From GCA-965745 sp046704525 (GTDB lineage Archaea > Thermoplasmatota > Thermoplasmata > Thermoplasmatales > Thermoplasmataceae): 6,890 bases of DNA. Location: positions 1 through 6,890 of the forward strand of contig JBJKRS010000050.1 in the NCBI GenBank assembly GCA_046704525.1, given 5' to 3'. Positions 1 to 6,270 of this stretch are shown piece after piece; positions within the stretch are counted from its first letter, which is position 1; each line of letters begins with the position of its first letter. The notes beneath the pieces are model-generated. The model did no database searches and was not told the DNA's origin. It saw only the letters and a list, made by a program, of their open reading frames with translations. The translations under genes were made by a program, and so were the position numbers.

Positions 1-2
1 GG

Positions 3-92
3 GCAAGAAGAACGGATTACATGATCCAGGAAGTTGGGTTGAAGGTGCTCTATTACAACATGATGAGGGAAAATACAAGGACGTATGGGTAG
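3..92 (+). pseudogene. Possible 3' tail of a transposase-like gene, truncated by the window edge
   Basis: Reading from base 3, 29 codons are open and end at TAG (90-92); the last residues read GLKVLYYNMMRENTRTYG. The blend of a hydrophobic helix (LKVLYYNMM) and a basic end resembles the C-terminal helix of several DDE transposases, but the piece is too short to name a family. A second frame is also open from base 2 to the TAG at 107-109, so the coding frame itself is not certain. The setting beside an IS256 element and an IS110 relic makes a transposon remnant plausible. Low confidence. Confidence 0.3.
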
Positions 93-158
93 TTATGCAA
101 CACAGTTAGTTTTACCATAAAAGTTAACAATTAATGGGCTGCGGGTTAGGGGTGTGAA

Positions 159-198
159 GGTCATGTGCAGAAAGTGATGTAAAATTAGAAATGGTCCC
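159..198 (+). repeat. Left terminal inverted repeat of the IS256 element
   Basis: The segment starts ggtcatgtgcagaaagtgat and runs to the gtccc ending at 198. It pairs with the reverse complement of 1381-1419. The best-matching blocks are tcatgt at the outer end and the inner stretch tgtaaa..tt.gaaa.g.tccc. There are nine mismatches and one extra A at 181-184. Confidence 0.7.
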
Positions 199-213
199 GC
201 AAATTTGGAAATT

Positions 214-220
214 GAGGTGA
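214..220 (+). promoter_or_regulatory. Shine-Dalgarno site of the transposase
   Basis: GAGGTGA lies six bases before the ATG at 227 and is complementary to the anti-SD end of archaeal 16S rRNA. It fixes the transposase start. It contrasts with the two chromosomal transcription units in this window, which appear leaderless. Confidence 0.75.
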
Positions 221-226
221 CCAAAA

Positions 227-1369
227 ATGCAGGACCAATTGAACATAGTAGAGGATTTAATAAGCACTTTCCTCAGTGACAACAGGGAAGGAAAGAAGAA
301 GCTCGTTGAGTGGTTTCTCAACACCGTCATGGATCAGGAAGCAATAGATCAGATCAGGGCGGAAAGATACGAAAGATCAGACAAGAGAAAGGCGCACAGG
401 AACGGGTACAGGAAGAGATCACTGAAGACATCTGATGGTGATCTCACCCTCGACAAACCTCAGATACGTGAGTTTCCATTCGAAACTCATGTATTTGATC
501 GATACAGCAGAGTGGAAAGAGCAATTGAGTCGGCGATACTGGAGTCATACATTCAGGGAGTGTCGACAAGGAAGATCAACGATATTGTCAGGAATCTTGG
601 TATTCAGAAGATCTCCCCGTCATATGTATCATCGCTCTCCTCTGAATTGGATGCAAAGGTCAGGGAATTCCTTGAGAAGCCCATTGATTATCCGATCAGT
701 TACATGTATGTTGATGCAACGTACATCAAAGTCCGCAATGACGGCATGTACAGGAGCATGGCCCTGTACATTGCCGCCGGTGTAAGGGAGGATGGATATC
801 GTGAAATACTGGGGGCCAGGTTGTACGACTCTGAAACCGAAATAGATTACGAATCGTTCTTCGATGACCTGAAGGATCGTGGCCTTAATGGTCTGGAACT
901 GGTGATATCAGACGGCCATAAGGGGATCAGGGAAGCTGTACTCCGATCTTTTCCGGGAGCAGCATGGCAGTATTGCCATGTGCATTTCATGCGGAACCTC
1001 ATGAAGAAGATTCCCGGGAAGAAATGGGATTCAGTTTCACTTATCGTGAAGGAATCGCTGGAGAATCCCGATCTGCTGCCACTGGTGCAGCAGAATCTCA
1101 TGGACAGGGGAATGGAAAAGGCTGCAGAGATGTATGAAAGGTGGCATGATTCACTGTACAATTACCGTTCCTCTCCAAAAAGGCACTGGCGGAGAATCAG
1201 GACAACAAACATGATGGAACGTTTGAATTATGAGGTCAAGAGAAGGACGAAGAAGGTGGGTGCATTCCCCTCAGGGAATGCACTCATGAGACTGGCAGGA
1301 TCCATTCTCATGGACATCAATGAGGAGTGGATCACGGGGAAAAAGTATTTGTCAATGGAGGTCGATTAA
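227..1369 (+). CDS. IS256-family (Mutator-type) transposase
   Basis: The 380-residue protein catalyses cut-and-paste or copy-out transposition of its own element with an RNase H-fold DDE nuclease. The first catalytic Asp is D163 in YMYVDATYIKVR. The second is D229 in LVISDGHKGIREAV. It is followed by the family's C-x2-H signature, C250 and H253 in WQYCHVHFMRN. The catalytic Glu lies in TTNMMERLNYEVKRRTK (E331; E336 is the alternative), with the usual RRT-K-VGAFPS block after it. The long helical insertion typical of the family falls between the second Asp and the Glu. The N-terminal third (about 1-100, with a basic RNGYRKRSLKTSDGD segment) is the expected DNA-binding part. Length is close to the 380-410 usual for intact members, and there is no frameshift or internal stop, so it could be active. 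The ATG is chosen because of the GAGGTGA six bases upstream. The gene fills the element between its inverted repeats. Confidence 0.95.
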   Translation: MQDQLNIVEDLISTFLSDNREGKKKLVEWFLNTVMDQEAIDQIRAERYERSDKRKAHRNGYRKRSLKTSDGDLTLDKPQIREFPFETHVFDRYSRVERAIESAILESYIQGVSTRKINDIVRNLGIQKISPSYVSSLSSELDAKVREFLEKPIDYPISYMYVDATYIKVRNDGMYRSMALYIAAGVREDGYREILGARLYDSETEIDYESFFDDLKDRGLNGLELVISDGHKGIREAVLRSFPGAAWQYCHVHFMRNLMKKIPGKKWDSVSLIVKESLENPDLLPLVQQNLMDRGMEKAAEMYERWHDSLYNYRSSPKRHWRRIRTTNMMERLNYEVKRRTKKVGAFPSGNALMRLAGSILMDINEEWITGKKYLSMEVD

Positions 1370-1380
1370 GATCGGCGAAA

Positions 1381-1419
1381 GGGATCGTTTCGAATTTACA
1401 GCAGATTATGTACATGATC
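1381..1419 (+). repeat. Right terminal inverted repeat of the IS256 element
   Basis: Read on the minus strand from 1419, it begins gatcatgtacataatctgct and ends gatccc at 1381, mirroring 159-198. It starts 11 bases after the transposase stop codon, a compact layout normal for IS256 elements. Confidence 0.7.
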
Positions 1420-1527
1420 ACTTTTTCTCCCATAGAAGAAGAAATAGCGCTCTCTCCTGTAGCCATGCTCTTCGAATTTGGAAGCTATCTCCTTGAAACG
1501 GGAAAATGGCTCCACCTTCCCTTTGAG

Positions 1528-1700
1528 CTTTATCTTGCGCGGATTCGCAAAGATCACGCTTAATCCGCGGGATTCTATGAAATCGTACAATGGCTCATAG
1601 AATACGGTAGATTCCATGACGAATCTGTCTCCAGGGTAACTTTCCTTATTCAGGACTCTTAAACATCTCATCAAAGTCTATAAGAGCGTTATGCTTATAT
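1528..1700 (-). pseudogene. Relic of an IS110-family transposase (N-terminal DEDD domain fragment)
   Basis: On the minus strand a fragment contains FVMESTVFYEPLYDFIESRG followed by LSVIFANPRKIK. This is the hallmark of the second conserved block of IS110-family RuvC-like (DEDD) transposases, normally close to VMESTG.Y.EPLYDFLE.RG...ILANP.K.K; the E of MEST is the second catalytic acid. Just upstream, another frame reads LIDFDEMFKSPE then stops. Joining it to the main frame near 1655-1660 would give a continuous domain, so a frameshift is likely. The first catalytic Asp segment (G-x-D-V-H-K) is missing, and after NPRKIK the sequence no longer resembles the family, so both ends are lost. The same frame stays open to 1396 (residues such as RFKEIASKFEEHGYRR), but I cannot assign that part. 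Not functional. Confidence 0.6.
1693..1700 (+). promoter_or_regulatory. TATA box for the ABC operon
   Basis: The sequence gcttatat is centred about 27 bases before the TTG start at 1724. Archaeal TATA boxes sit about 25-27 bases before the transcription start, so this predicts a leaderless mRNA beginning at or next to the start codon. The box lies at the 5' edge of the IS110 relic. Confidence 0.5.
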
Positions 1701-1723
1701 GACGATATTAGAATTAGTATCCA

Positions 1724-2635
1724 TTGTCAATAGAATTCAAAAGTGTAACAAAACTCTACAGAGGTGCTAAAGGCAAAGCTCTGGACACCGTATCTTTTTC
1801 CGTGAGGAATGGTGAGATTCTAGGATACGCTGGACTTAACGGTGCAGGCAAAACCACATCCATCAGGATATCAGCCGGAGTCATCTTTCCGACCTCAGGT
1901 GACGTACTAGTTGACGGATTAAGCATTGTCTCCAATAAGAGAAAGTCTGCTGAAGAGATTGCTTGGGTACCTGAAACTGCTAATATTGACTACATGATCA
2001 GTCCAAGTACGCTGTTTCTGGAGTACGGCTCATACTATGGATTTAGCAGGCGCATGTCGAAGGACAGGATGAAAGAAACAATGGACTTTGTCGGCCTTGG
2101 GGACCACATCAACCATAGGGTCGGAACCTTTTCAAACGGCATGAAGAAACGTCTTTTGTTGGCAATCGCGATCTTCCAGGGTCCGAACAACTATCTTCTC
2201 GATGAAACATTCACTGGGCTGGACCCTGAAGGTATCAGGCTCTTGAAAAATATTCTATTCGAACTAAAATCGCAAGGAAGGTCCATTCTTCTTTCTTCGC
2301 ATGTACTTCCAGAACTGGAGGAAGTGGTCGACAGAGTTGCAATCATACACAGGGGAAGAATCATTGATGTTTGTAACCTGCGGAGCATACCGAATAGGAC
2401 TACTTTTGAAATCAAGTTTAAGGGCGACATTTCCGCTGCAATGAGCACGCTTGAACAGCTTGGACAGGTAACAGAAGAGAAGGGGACTGTATTTTTTGAG
2501 CCGAAAGACTGGAAAACGGCGAGCGTAGATGAGATTAAACATGTACTCAGCGAGAATGATCTGGTACCGGAATATGTAAGGGGACTAAAAAATGGCCTTG
2601 AAAGGTATTTCTTCGAGAAAATCGGGGAAAATTAA
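1724..2635 (+). CDS. ABC transporter ATP-binding protein (ABC-2 / export type)
   Basis: The 303-residue nucleotide-binding subunit should sit on the cytoplasmic face of the membrane and power the permease encoded next. Motifs in order: Walker A GLNGAGKTT (37-45); Q-loop region AWVPETANID, with Glu84 at the Q-loop position as is common in CcmA/Nat-type ATPases; signature FSNGMKKRL (136-144), where Asn replaces the first Gly of the usual SGG; Walker B YLLDETFTGLDP (157-168) with catalytic E161; and the switch His H193 in LSSHVLPELE. A C-terminal extension of about 80 residues (225-303) follows the core, as in many ABC-2 exporters. The start is TTG: an in-frame TAG at 1715-1717 leaves no earlier start, and the TATA box lies 27 bases upstream. 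The 3' end overlaps the permease start by 44 bases, so the two are co-transcribed and probably translationally coupled. Substrate unknown; this type exports peptides, drugs, lipids or glycans. Confidence 0.92.
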   Translation: MSIEFKSVTKLYRGAKGKALDTVSFSVRNGEILGYAGLNGAGKTTSIRISAGVIFPTSGDVLVDGLSIVSNKRKSAEEIAWVPETANIDYMISPSTLFLEYGSYYGFSRRMSKDRMKETMDFVGLGDHINHRVGTFSNGMKKRLLLAIAIFQGPNNYLLDETFTGLDPEGIRLLKNILFELKSQGRSILLSSHVLPELEEVVDRVAIIHRGRIIDVCNLRSIPNRTTFEIKFKGDISAAMSTLEQLGQVTEEKGTVFFEPKDWKTASVDEIKHVLSENDLVPEYVRGLKNGLERYFFEKIGEN

Positions 2636-4067
2636 CATATTAAAATCGCTTTACAGAGCGCTGTCTTCCAGGGGAGCAATTACAGTTACCTTGGTAATGG
2701 CAGCACTTCTTGGACTGCTCACTCTGGGCCAGGTATCTTTTGAAGGCCCTACCGTACCAGTCCAGAATGAGAGCGGGTTTTACTCTTTCTACGATAATGG
2801 AACTTACCATATTGTCATCTTCTCCTTTACTGAAAACGGCACGCCTGAAACCTCTCAGGGCGTCAGAATGGATCTGACAAACTACACAACTCAGGCTTCG
2901 ACTACGCTTCATGGCACCATCGGTCAGGACGGCATGGCGGAGATAAACTTCACTTCGAACAAAACGTGGAATGCTCTCCTTTATCTACATGAGCCCTTTG
3001 GATATCAGGGCGGAGCAGGTTATGGTATTTCTCCTGTATACCATATGAATTCCTTTCTGAGTTACTTCCCCATATATGATCACGGTTTCAGGAACAAGGC
3101 AGGCTTTCTCATATTCTACGTTAGCCCAAATGGAGCTTCCTCCCCGAATGCGGAATTCAGGATGTCGTACAACGGCTTTGATGGAACCAGCAGCACTGCA
3201 TACAGAGGAGATATCGGCCTCGGAAATGCGAGCAGCTTCAGATATACGGGCCTGTATCCCGACTATGGCCTTATTCCGTCAAATCTGAGCAGCGTCTATG
3301 GCAACCCGCAATACAACACGGGTTCCGGCTGGAAAAATGTCAGCAATTACAACTCAGTTGTTCAATACCAGGTATATGTGAAGCCCTCACAGAGGTATCT
3401 GGAACCGCAGGTATATCATGCATTTTTTGACACAGACACAATTTTTGTCAGCTTGTTCAGCATAATCACCGCCCTTCTTGTTTTTGGGTACCCAAAGGCA
3501 AACCATACTGTGGAGCTCTTACTGTCAAAACCTTTGTCCAGAAGTGACGTAATTCTTTCTAAGTATCTATCTTCCATTGCTCTCACCGGGATAGCTGTAC
3601 TTTCTACACTTCTTGTGATGGAACTATTGTTCCATTATTACTTTAGCCTGTACCTCAACGCACATGCGTTTCTCCTTGTGTTTGTGATAACATTGATGCT
3701 AGGTGCGATTTTTTCCTCCTTCACGTTCCTTTTGTCAGCACTTGGGAAACATTTCATCCTTATACTGACCGGGCCCTTGGCGGTACTGTTCTTCTTCTAT
3801 TACGTCTTCGGACCATTCATCAATGGACTTGCTGTGTTATTGGGAACTTTTAACGTGGGCCTTTCGAATACATTACAGAACTACGGAGGTTACCTGAGCC
3901 CATTCCAGGTTGTCACCGGCTTAATGGTGAGACTTGACAGGGAGCTAGGATACATGACGGGAGGTTTTACTCCGTTCTCAAAACAATACGTAATATTGAT
4001 CCTGTTCTTGTGGTGCGCAATTCCTTTTCTGACTGCGTTTTTTATATGGAGAAGATCAGATGTCTGA
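2592..4067 (+). CDS. ABC-2 type transporter permease with a large external domain
   Basis: The 491-residue membrane subunit should pair with the upstream ATPase. A basic cytoplasmic N-terminus is followed by span 1 (about 29-48, ITVTLVMAALLGLLTLG). A soluble region of about 230 residues (50-280) then carries many N-x-S/T sequons (N69, N82, N97, N119, N123, N212, N231, N249), which argues that it faces outside. Spans 2-6 lie at about 282-300, 325-347, 357-384, 387-418 and 465-485. The loop TVELLLSKPLSRSDVILSKY (306-325) is the cytoplasmic coupling element typical of ABC-2 permeases (L-S-x-P-x-S-R-x-x-x-x-x-K). The protein ends in a basic WRRSDV tail. The ATG at 2592 is chosen for its AAGGGG ribosome-site-like stretch about eight bases upstream; TTG at 2598 is possible. 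The big first loop is longer than in simple six-span ABC-2 permeases and may bind or chaperone the cargo. Confidence 0.85.
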   Translation: MALKGISSRKSGKINILKSLYRALSSRGAITVTLVMAALLGLLTLGQVSFEGPTVPVQNESGFYSFYDNGTYHIVIFSFTENGTPETSQGVRMDLTNYTTQASTTLHGTIGQDGMAEINFTSNKTWNALLYLHEPFGYQGGAGYGISPVYHMNSFLSYFPIYDHGFRNKAGFLIFYVSPNGASSPNAEFRMSYNGFDGTSSTAYRGDIGLGNASSFRYTGLYPDYGLIPSNLSSVYGNPQYNTGSGWKNVSNYNSVVQYQVYVKPSQRYLEPQVYHAFFDTDTIFVSLFSIITALLVFGYPKANHTVELLLSKPLSRSDVILSKYLSSIALTGIAVLSTLLVMELLFHYYFSLYLNAHAFLLVFVITLMLGAIFSSFTFLLSALGKHFILILTGPLAVLFFFYYVFGPFINGLAVLLGTFNVGLSNTLQNYGGYLSPFQVVTGLMVRLDRELGYMTGGFTPFSKQYVILILFLWCAIPFLTAFFIWRRSDV

Positions 4068-4202
4068 ACGTACTCCGTGTTATTCTACAATTGTATGAGA
4101 GTTTGTACCGTTAAGAGATAGCTCTTGAACAAGGAATTTTGGGAATTTCAAGATTCACTTTGCAGGAAGGATAGCTTGCTGAACCAAAATACTTTAAGAA
4201 TC

Positions 4203-4220
4203 AAGAATTCTTCCTTTTTT
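4203..4220 (+). terminator. T-tract terminator of the ABC operon
   Basis: The palindrome aagaattctt is followed by cctttttt. Archaeal RNA polymerase terminates at short runs of T without needing a stable hairpin, so this T6 tract about 150 bases after the permease stop is the best candidate for the plus-strand end. Confidence 0.4.
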
Positions 4221-4330
4221 ACCCTATTATTCGTTCCATGAAAACAGTTAATTCAAGATTCGCACCATAACGTAGGATAAGATAGTATTTGCAATCTGTC
4301 CAATCAACCCTGAAAGCTTCAATTTCTTAC

Positions 4331-4370
4331 TAAAAAGATTGACAGATGAGAATGAAGTAATTCTCATCTG
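4331..4370 (-). terminator. Hairpin plus T-tract terminator of the peptidase-Hint gene
   Basis: An 11-bp perfect inverted repeat (cagatgagaat at 4343-4353; attctcatctg at 4360-4370) with a 6-base loop starts six bases beyond the TGA stop on the minus strand. It is followed on that strand by a CTTTTTAG stretch (4331-4338). The layout is that of an intrinsic terminator or a 3'-end stabilising stem. Its position right after the Hint segment argues that transcription is meant to run through the whole peptidase-Hint frame. Confidence 0.65.
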
Positions 4371-4376
4371 ATAGTT

Positions 4377-4973
4377 TCACGGTGGCGGAAGCTTTTCATC
4401 CAATAATGCACCATTAGCGATGTAATCGCTCCTCGCATGCCCTCCCTGATAAAAGCTGTAAGATCCTGAAATATCATACACAGTGAAATTTCCACCGACG
4501 AGCTGAATAGAAGTAACTGGTGCCCATTTCCCTGTTATTGGCTCAATGAGACTGTCCGAGGTATTCAACTGTCCCACCATTATCCACTTAGTGTTCCCGT
4601 TTGGGAGCTTCACGTATATTGGTTGATCGTGGAGACCGGAAACATAAAGCATCGCGTTGTTGATATCGATTAGAGATGTGACATGGGTAACATTTATGCT
4701 TGTAACTCTATCCCGCACAAATTTGGAAGTAACTGGGTCATACGACAAAATCTTATCCCCGACTTGGAGATTTTGAACCGGCACAGAGTGTCCCTGAGAA
4801 GTAGATATTTGAGTTCCATATAGAACGCACCCGCCCTCTCCGGACTGCTGAGTGTCGTACCCATAATTATTTTGCATATAAGAGACTGAATAAGAAGAAG
4901 TAAGCCAAGACATGTCGTAGTAATTTTGGTCATTAATGTTAAATTCATTCTGCCAGTTCTGACCTGCAGAGGA
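4377..4973 (-). CDS. Hint (hedgehog/intein-type) autoprocessing domain, C-terminal part of the peptidase gene
   Basis: This is the continuation, in the same frame, of the G1 peptidase gene beyond an in-frame TAA. The first ATG is at 4913; 20 further open codons (SSAGQNWQNEF...) join it to the TAA. No ribosome site or TATA box precedes that ATG, so it is unlikely to start on its own. The Hint fold is seen from GGCVLYGTQI (block A; nucleophile Cys at 4827-4829), VPVQNLQVGDKILSYDP, then LHDQPIYV (block B position), KWIMVGQL, NFTVYDISG and the closing DYIANGALLDEK. Hint domains make an N-to-S acyl shift at the Cys and cleave or transfer the preceding protein. Departures: Gln stands where block B His precedes P-I-Y-V, a His lies two residues before it, and the C-terminal His-Asn of true inteins is missing. 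So self-cleavage, if active, is more likely than splicing. The N-terminal linker is rich in Tyr, Asn, Ser and Gln. Confidence 0.75.
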   Translation of the reverse strand, partial: SSAGQNWQNEFNINDQNYYDMSWLTSSYSVSYMQNNYGYDTQQSGEGGCVLYGTQISTSQGHSVPVQNLQVGDKILSYDPVTSKFVRDRVTSINVTHVTSLIDINNAMLYVSGLHDQPIYVKLPNGNTKWIMVGQLNTSDSLIEPITGKWAPVTSIQLVGGNFTVYDISGSYSFYQGGHARSDYIANGALLDEKLPPP

Positions 4974-4976
4974 TTA
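4974..4976 (-). other. In-frame TAA between peptidase and Hint domains
   Basis: The codon follows ...YSYSYLQ and precedes SSAGQNWQ in the same frame; both flanks look like one continuous linker. A single C-to-T change from CAA (Gln) would create it, fitting the Gln-rich neighbourhood. No other stop occurs between 6098 and 4380. It is a real nonsense mutation, a sequence error or a programmed readthrough site; the sequence alone cannot decide. Confidence 0.85.
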
Positions 4977-6098
4977 CTGCAGATAGGAGTATGAATACCA
5001 GTTTCTGTCCCAAGAGTAAGACCCAGTGTAAGTGTTTCCATCGGAATAAAAGTTGATAGAATTTACCTGAAAATTACCAAATTTAGGGGACTGTGCAACG
5101 TAGTAGTTCCAATTAGATCCAAATTGCGGTGTTTCTGTCACAGAAGCAGCGTAATAGGGATGGAAGGCTGAAGGGACTGAAAAAACATTACTCTCGTAAT
5201 TGATACCGTTTGCCGTGTCAGTTATCACAACATAATAAGTTGAGGTAGACTTTTCTTCGACTGCAATGTACATATAGTCTCCATGATGAATTGGATTTTG
5301 AGATTGGCCTGGAAGTATCACTTGTGGTTGGGCATTACCATTAGAAAGGACTTGGTACCATATATATGGTCCACCGTTTTGTGTAGATGTGGGGTAATTC
5401 TCGTCCCAACCGGCTTGCACCATAGTACTTCCTTTACTATCTCCCATAAGCCCGTCCCAAGACGACAGATCTGATGGAACTCCAGATACTGGGTTGGGAG
5501 GACTTTGGTCAGTGGGCATTGTTACGCCTTCTGAAACCCAGTTTATCTCCTGTAGTTGTTGCCAGAAATTCTTGTACTGGAAACCATACCCGTCCCAGTT
5601 TCCAGATTTTCCATGGATGACATTGGGTACGCTTATGGATGAATGTTCCACTTTTTGGGCTCCTCCAGTCTCAGAAACATGGATTTCCGATTGTTGAATA
5701 TTGTTTCCGCTCAATTTATCTTTAGTCAAATAAAGTGTAATATTGTCAGTAGTATAGTTTATGGTCGCACCTAATGAATATCGAGTCCCATCAAGGCCGT
5801 TTTTTAACATGTAACCACGCAAAACTTTGCTTTGTGATTCAAGAGAATTTAATAACATGTCTTTGTCTAAAGTTACTCCTAACTTAAGGTCAGTATTATA
5901 TCCGACACTGACAAAGTTCGAAAGTACTCTCTGACTCGCTTGATTGCCCAGTACATTTGCGGAATGAGAAGTTGTGATGGGAGTCTGACTGTTAAGACTA
6001 CTACTATTTAATGATATGATAGATACAAAAGACACCGTCACCATTACTGCTGTTATGAAGAAGGAAAACAGAGCTTTTCTTTTCCTCTTTTCTACCAT
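4974..6098 (-). CDS. Secreted G1-family (eqolisin-like) glutamic acid peptidase
   Basis: The product is 374 residues up to the TAA. Numbering is from the ATG at 6096-6098, which lies 25 bases after a TATA box and directly begins a signal peptide; earlier in-frame starts exist at 6107 (ATG) and 6119 (TTG). Residues 1-33 form the signal: MVEKRKRK then a hydrophobic run ending in VSIISL. About 34-185 look like a propeptide with N-glycosylation sequons. The G1 beta-sandwich spans about 187-355: NWVSEGVTMP, SSWDGLMGD, then VQAGW with catalytic-type Gln228, IWYQVL, DYMYIAVEE, YYVVITDTANG, SVTETPQF with Glu322, and FGNFQVNSINF. In scytalidoglutamic peptidase the dyad is Gln53 and Glu136, a spacing of 83; here it is 94. 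G1 enzymes cleave proteins outside the cell at acid pH, fitting an acidophile. The match is from motif recall, not a search. The frame resumes after the TAA as a Hint domain. Confidence 0.72.
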   Translation of the reverse strand: MVEKRKRKALFSFFITAVMVTVSFVSIISLNSSSLNSQTPITTSHSANVLGNQASQRVLSNFVSVGYNTDLKLGVTLDKDMLLNSLESQSKVLRGYMLKNGLDGTRYSLGATINYTTDNITLYLTKDKLSGNNIQQSEIHVSETGGAQKVEHSSISVPNVIHGKSGNWDGYGFQYKNFWQQLQEINWVSEGVTMPTDQSPPNPVSGVPSDLSSWDGLMGDSKGSTMVQAGWDENYPTSTQNGGPYIWYQVLSNGNAQPQVILPGQSQNPIHHGDYMYIAVEEKSTSTYYVVITDTANGINYESNVFSVPSAFHPYYAASVTETPQFGSNWNYYVAQSPKFGNFQVNSINFYSDGNTYTGSYSWDRNWYSYSYLQ

Positions 6099-6119
6099 AT
6101 AAAACATACTATGTACCAA

Positions 6120-6127
6120 TACTTAAC
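6120..6127 (-). promoter_or_regulatory. TATA box (with purine-rich BRE) of the peptidase gene
   Basis: On the minus strand the sequence reads acaaaagg followed by TTAAGTAT. The centre is about 25 bases before the ATG at 6098, giving a predicted leaderless transcript. The purine-rich stretch just upstream matches the expected TFB recognition element. This spacing is the main reason to prefer the 6098 start. Confidence 0.55.
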
Positions 6128-6270
6128 CTTTTGTCTGACACATCGTGACTTTACATAATTCTTGTCCTAATCATTCTCTCAGCCATTGGTATACTTCTCC
6201 TGTCACCATGAATGTATAGATGCATTTACATAAAGATGCCTATCCTCGTTTGGAAGACAATTGGCGTTAA

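Larger units (their letters stand above)
159..1419 (+). mobile_element. IS256-family insertion sequence, about 1.26 kb
   Basis: One full-length IS256-type transposase gene is bracketed by imperfect terminal inverted repeats, 159-198 and 1381-1419. About 30 of 40 aligned positions are identical, with one single-base gap. Total length and repeat length fit the IS256 family (usually 1.2-1.5 kb, repeats of roughly 24-41 bp). IS256 elements normally leave an 8-9 bp target duplication, but the flanks (150-158 gggtgtgaa; 1420-1428 actttttct) do not match. Either one end has been rearranged, a neighbouring deletion removed a flank, or my outer boundaries are off by a few bases. The left flank looks like a transposase tail and the right flank is an IS110 relic, so the site is a nest of elements. 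The exact ends are inferred. Confidence 0.75.
4068..4376. other. Intergenic region between convergent genes, no coding sequence
   Basis: About 310 bases separate the permease stop from the stop of the minus-strand Hint gene. I see no conserved ORF or RNA gene. It holds a T-tract terminator for the ABC operon (4203-4220) and a strong hairpin for the minus-strand gene (4331-4370). The rest is AT-rich, with the short phrase ttcaagattc repeated at 4148-4157 and 4252-4261, probably by chance. Confidence 0.6.

Noticed and set aside
1327..1563. Plus-strand 78-codon frame after the transposase
   Set aside because: It overlaps the transposase end, the right terminal repeat and the antisense side of the IS110 relic; no ribosome site and no recognisable domain.
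4147..4261. Repeated phrase ttcaagattc as a regulatory repeat
   Set aside because: Only two copies, about 100 bases apart, in AT-rich sequence between two gene ends; easily chance.
4377..4913. Hint domain as a separate small gene starting at the ATG at 4913
   Set aside because: There is no ribosome site or TATA box before that ATG, no signal peptide, and the same frame is open for 20 codons upstream up to the single TAA.
4694..5041. Minus-strand 115-codon frame spanning the TAA of the peptidase-Hint gene
   Set aside because: It is a shifted frame over the linker and Hint start with no motif of its own. A double frameshift rescue is not needed because the original frame reopens directly after the TAA.
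5283..5697. Plus-strand short frames antisense to the peptidase
   Set aside because: Trp/Cys-rich shadow translations of the G1 domain on the other strand, without starts or motifs.
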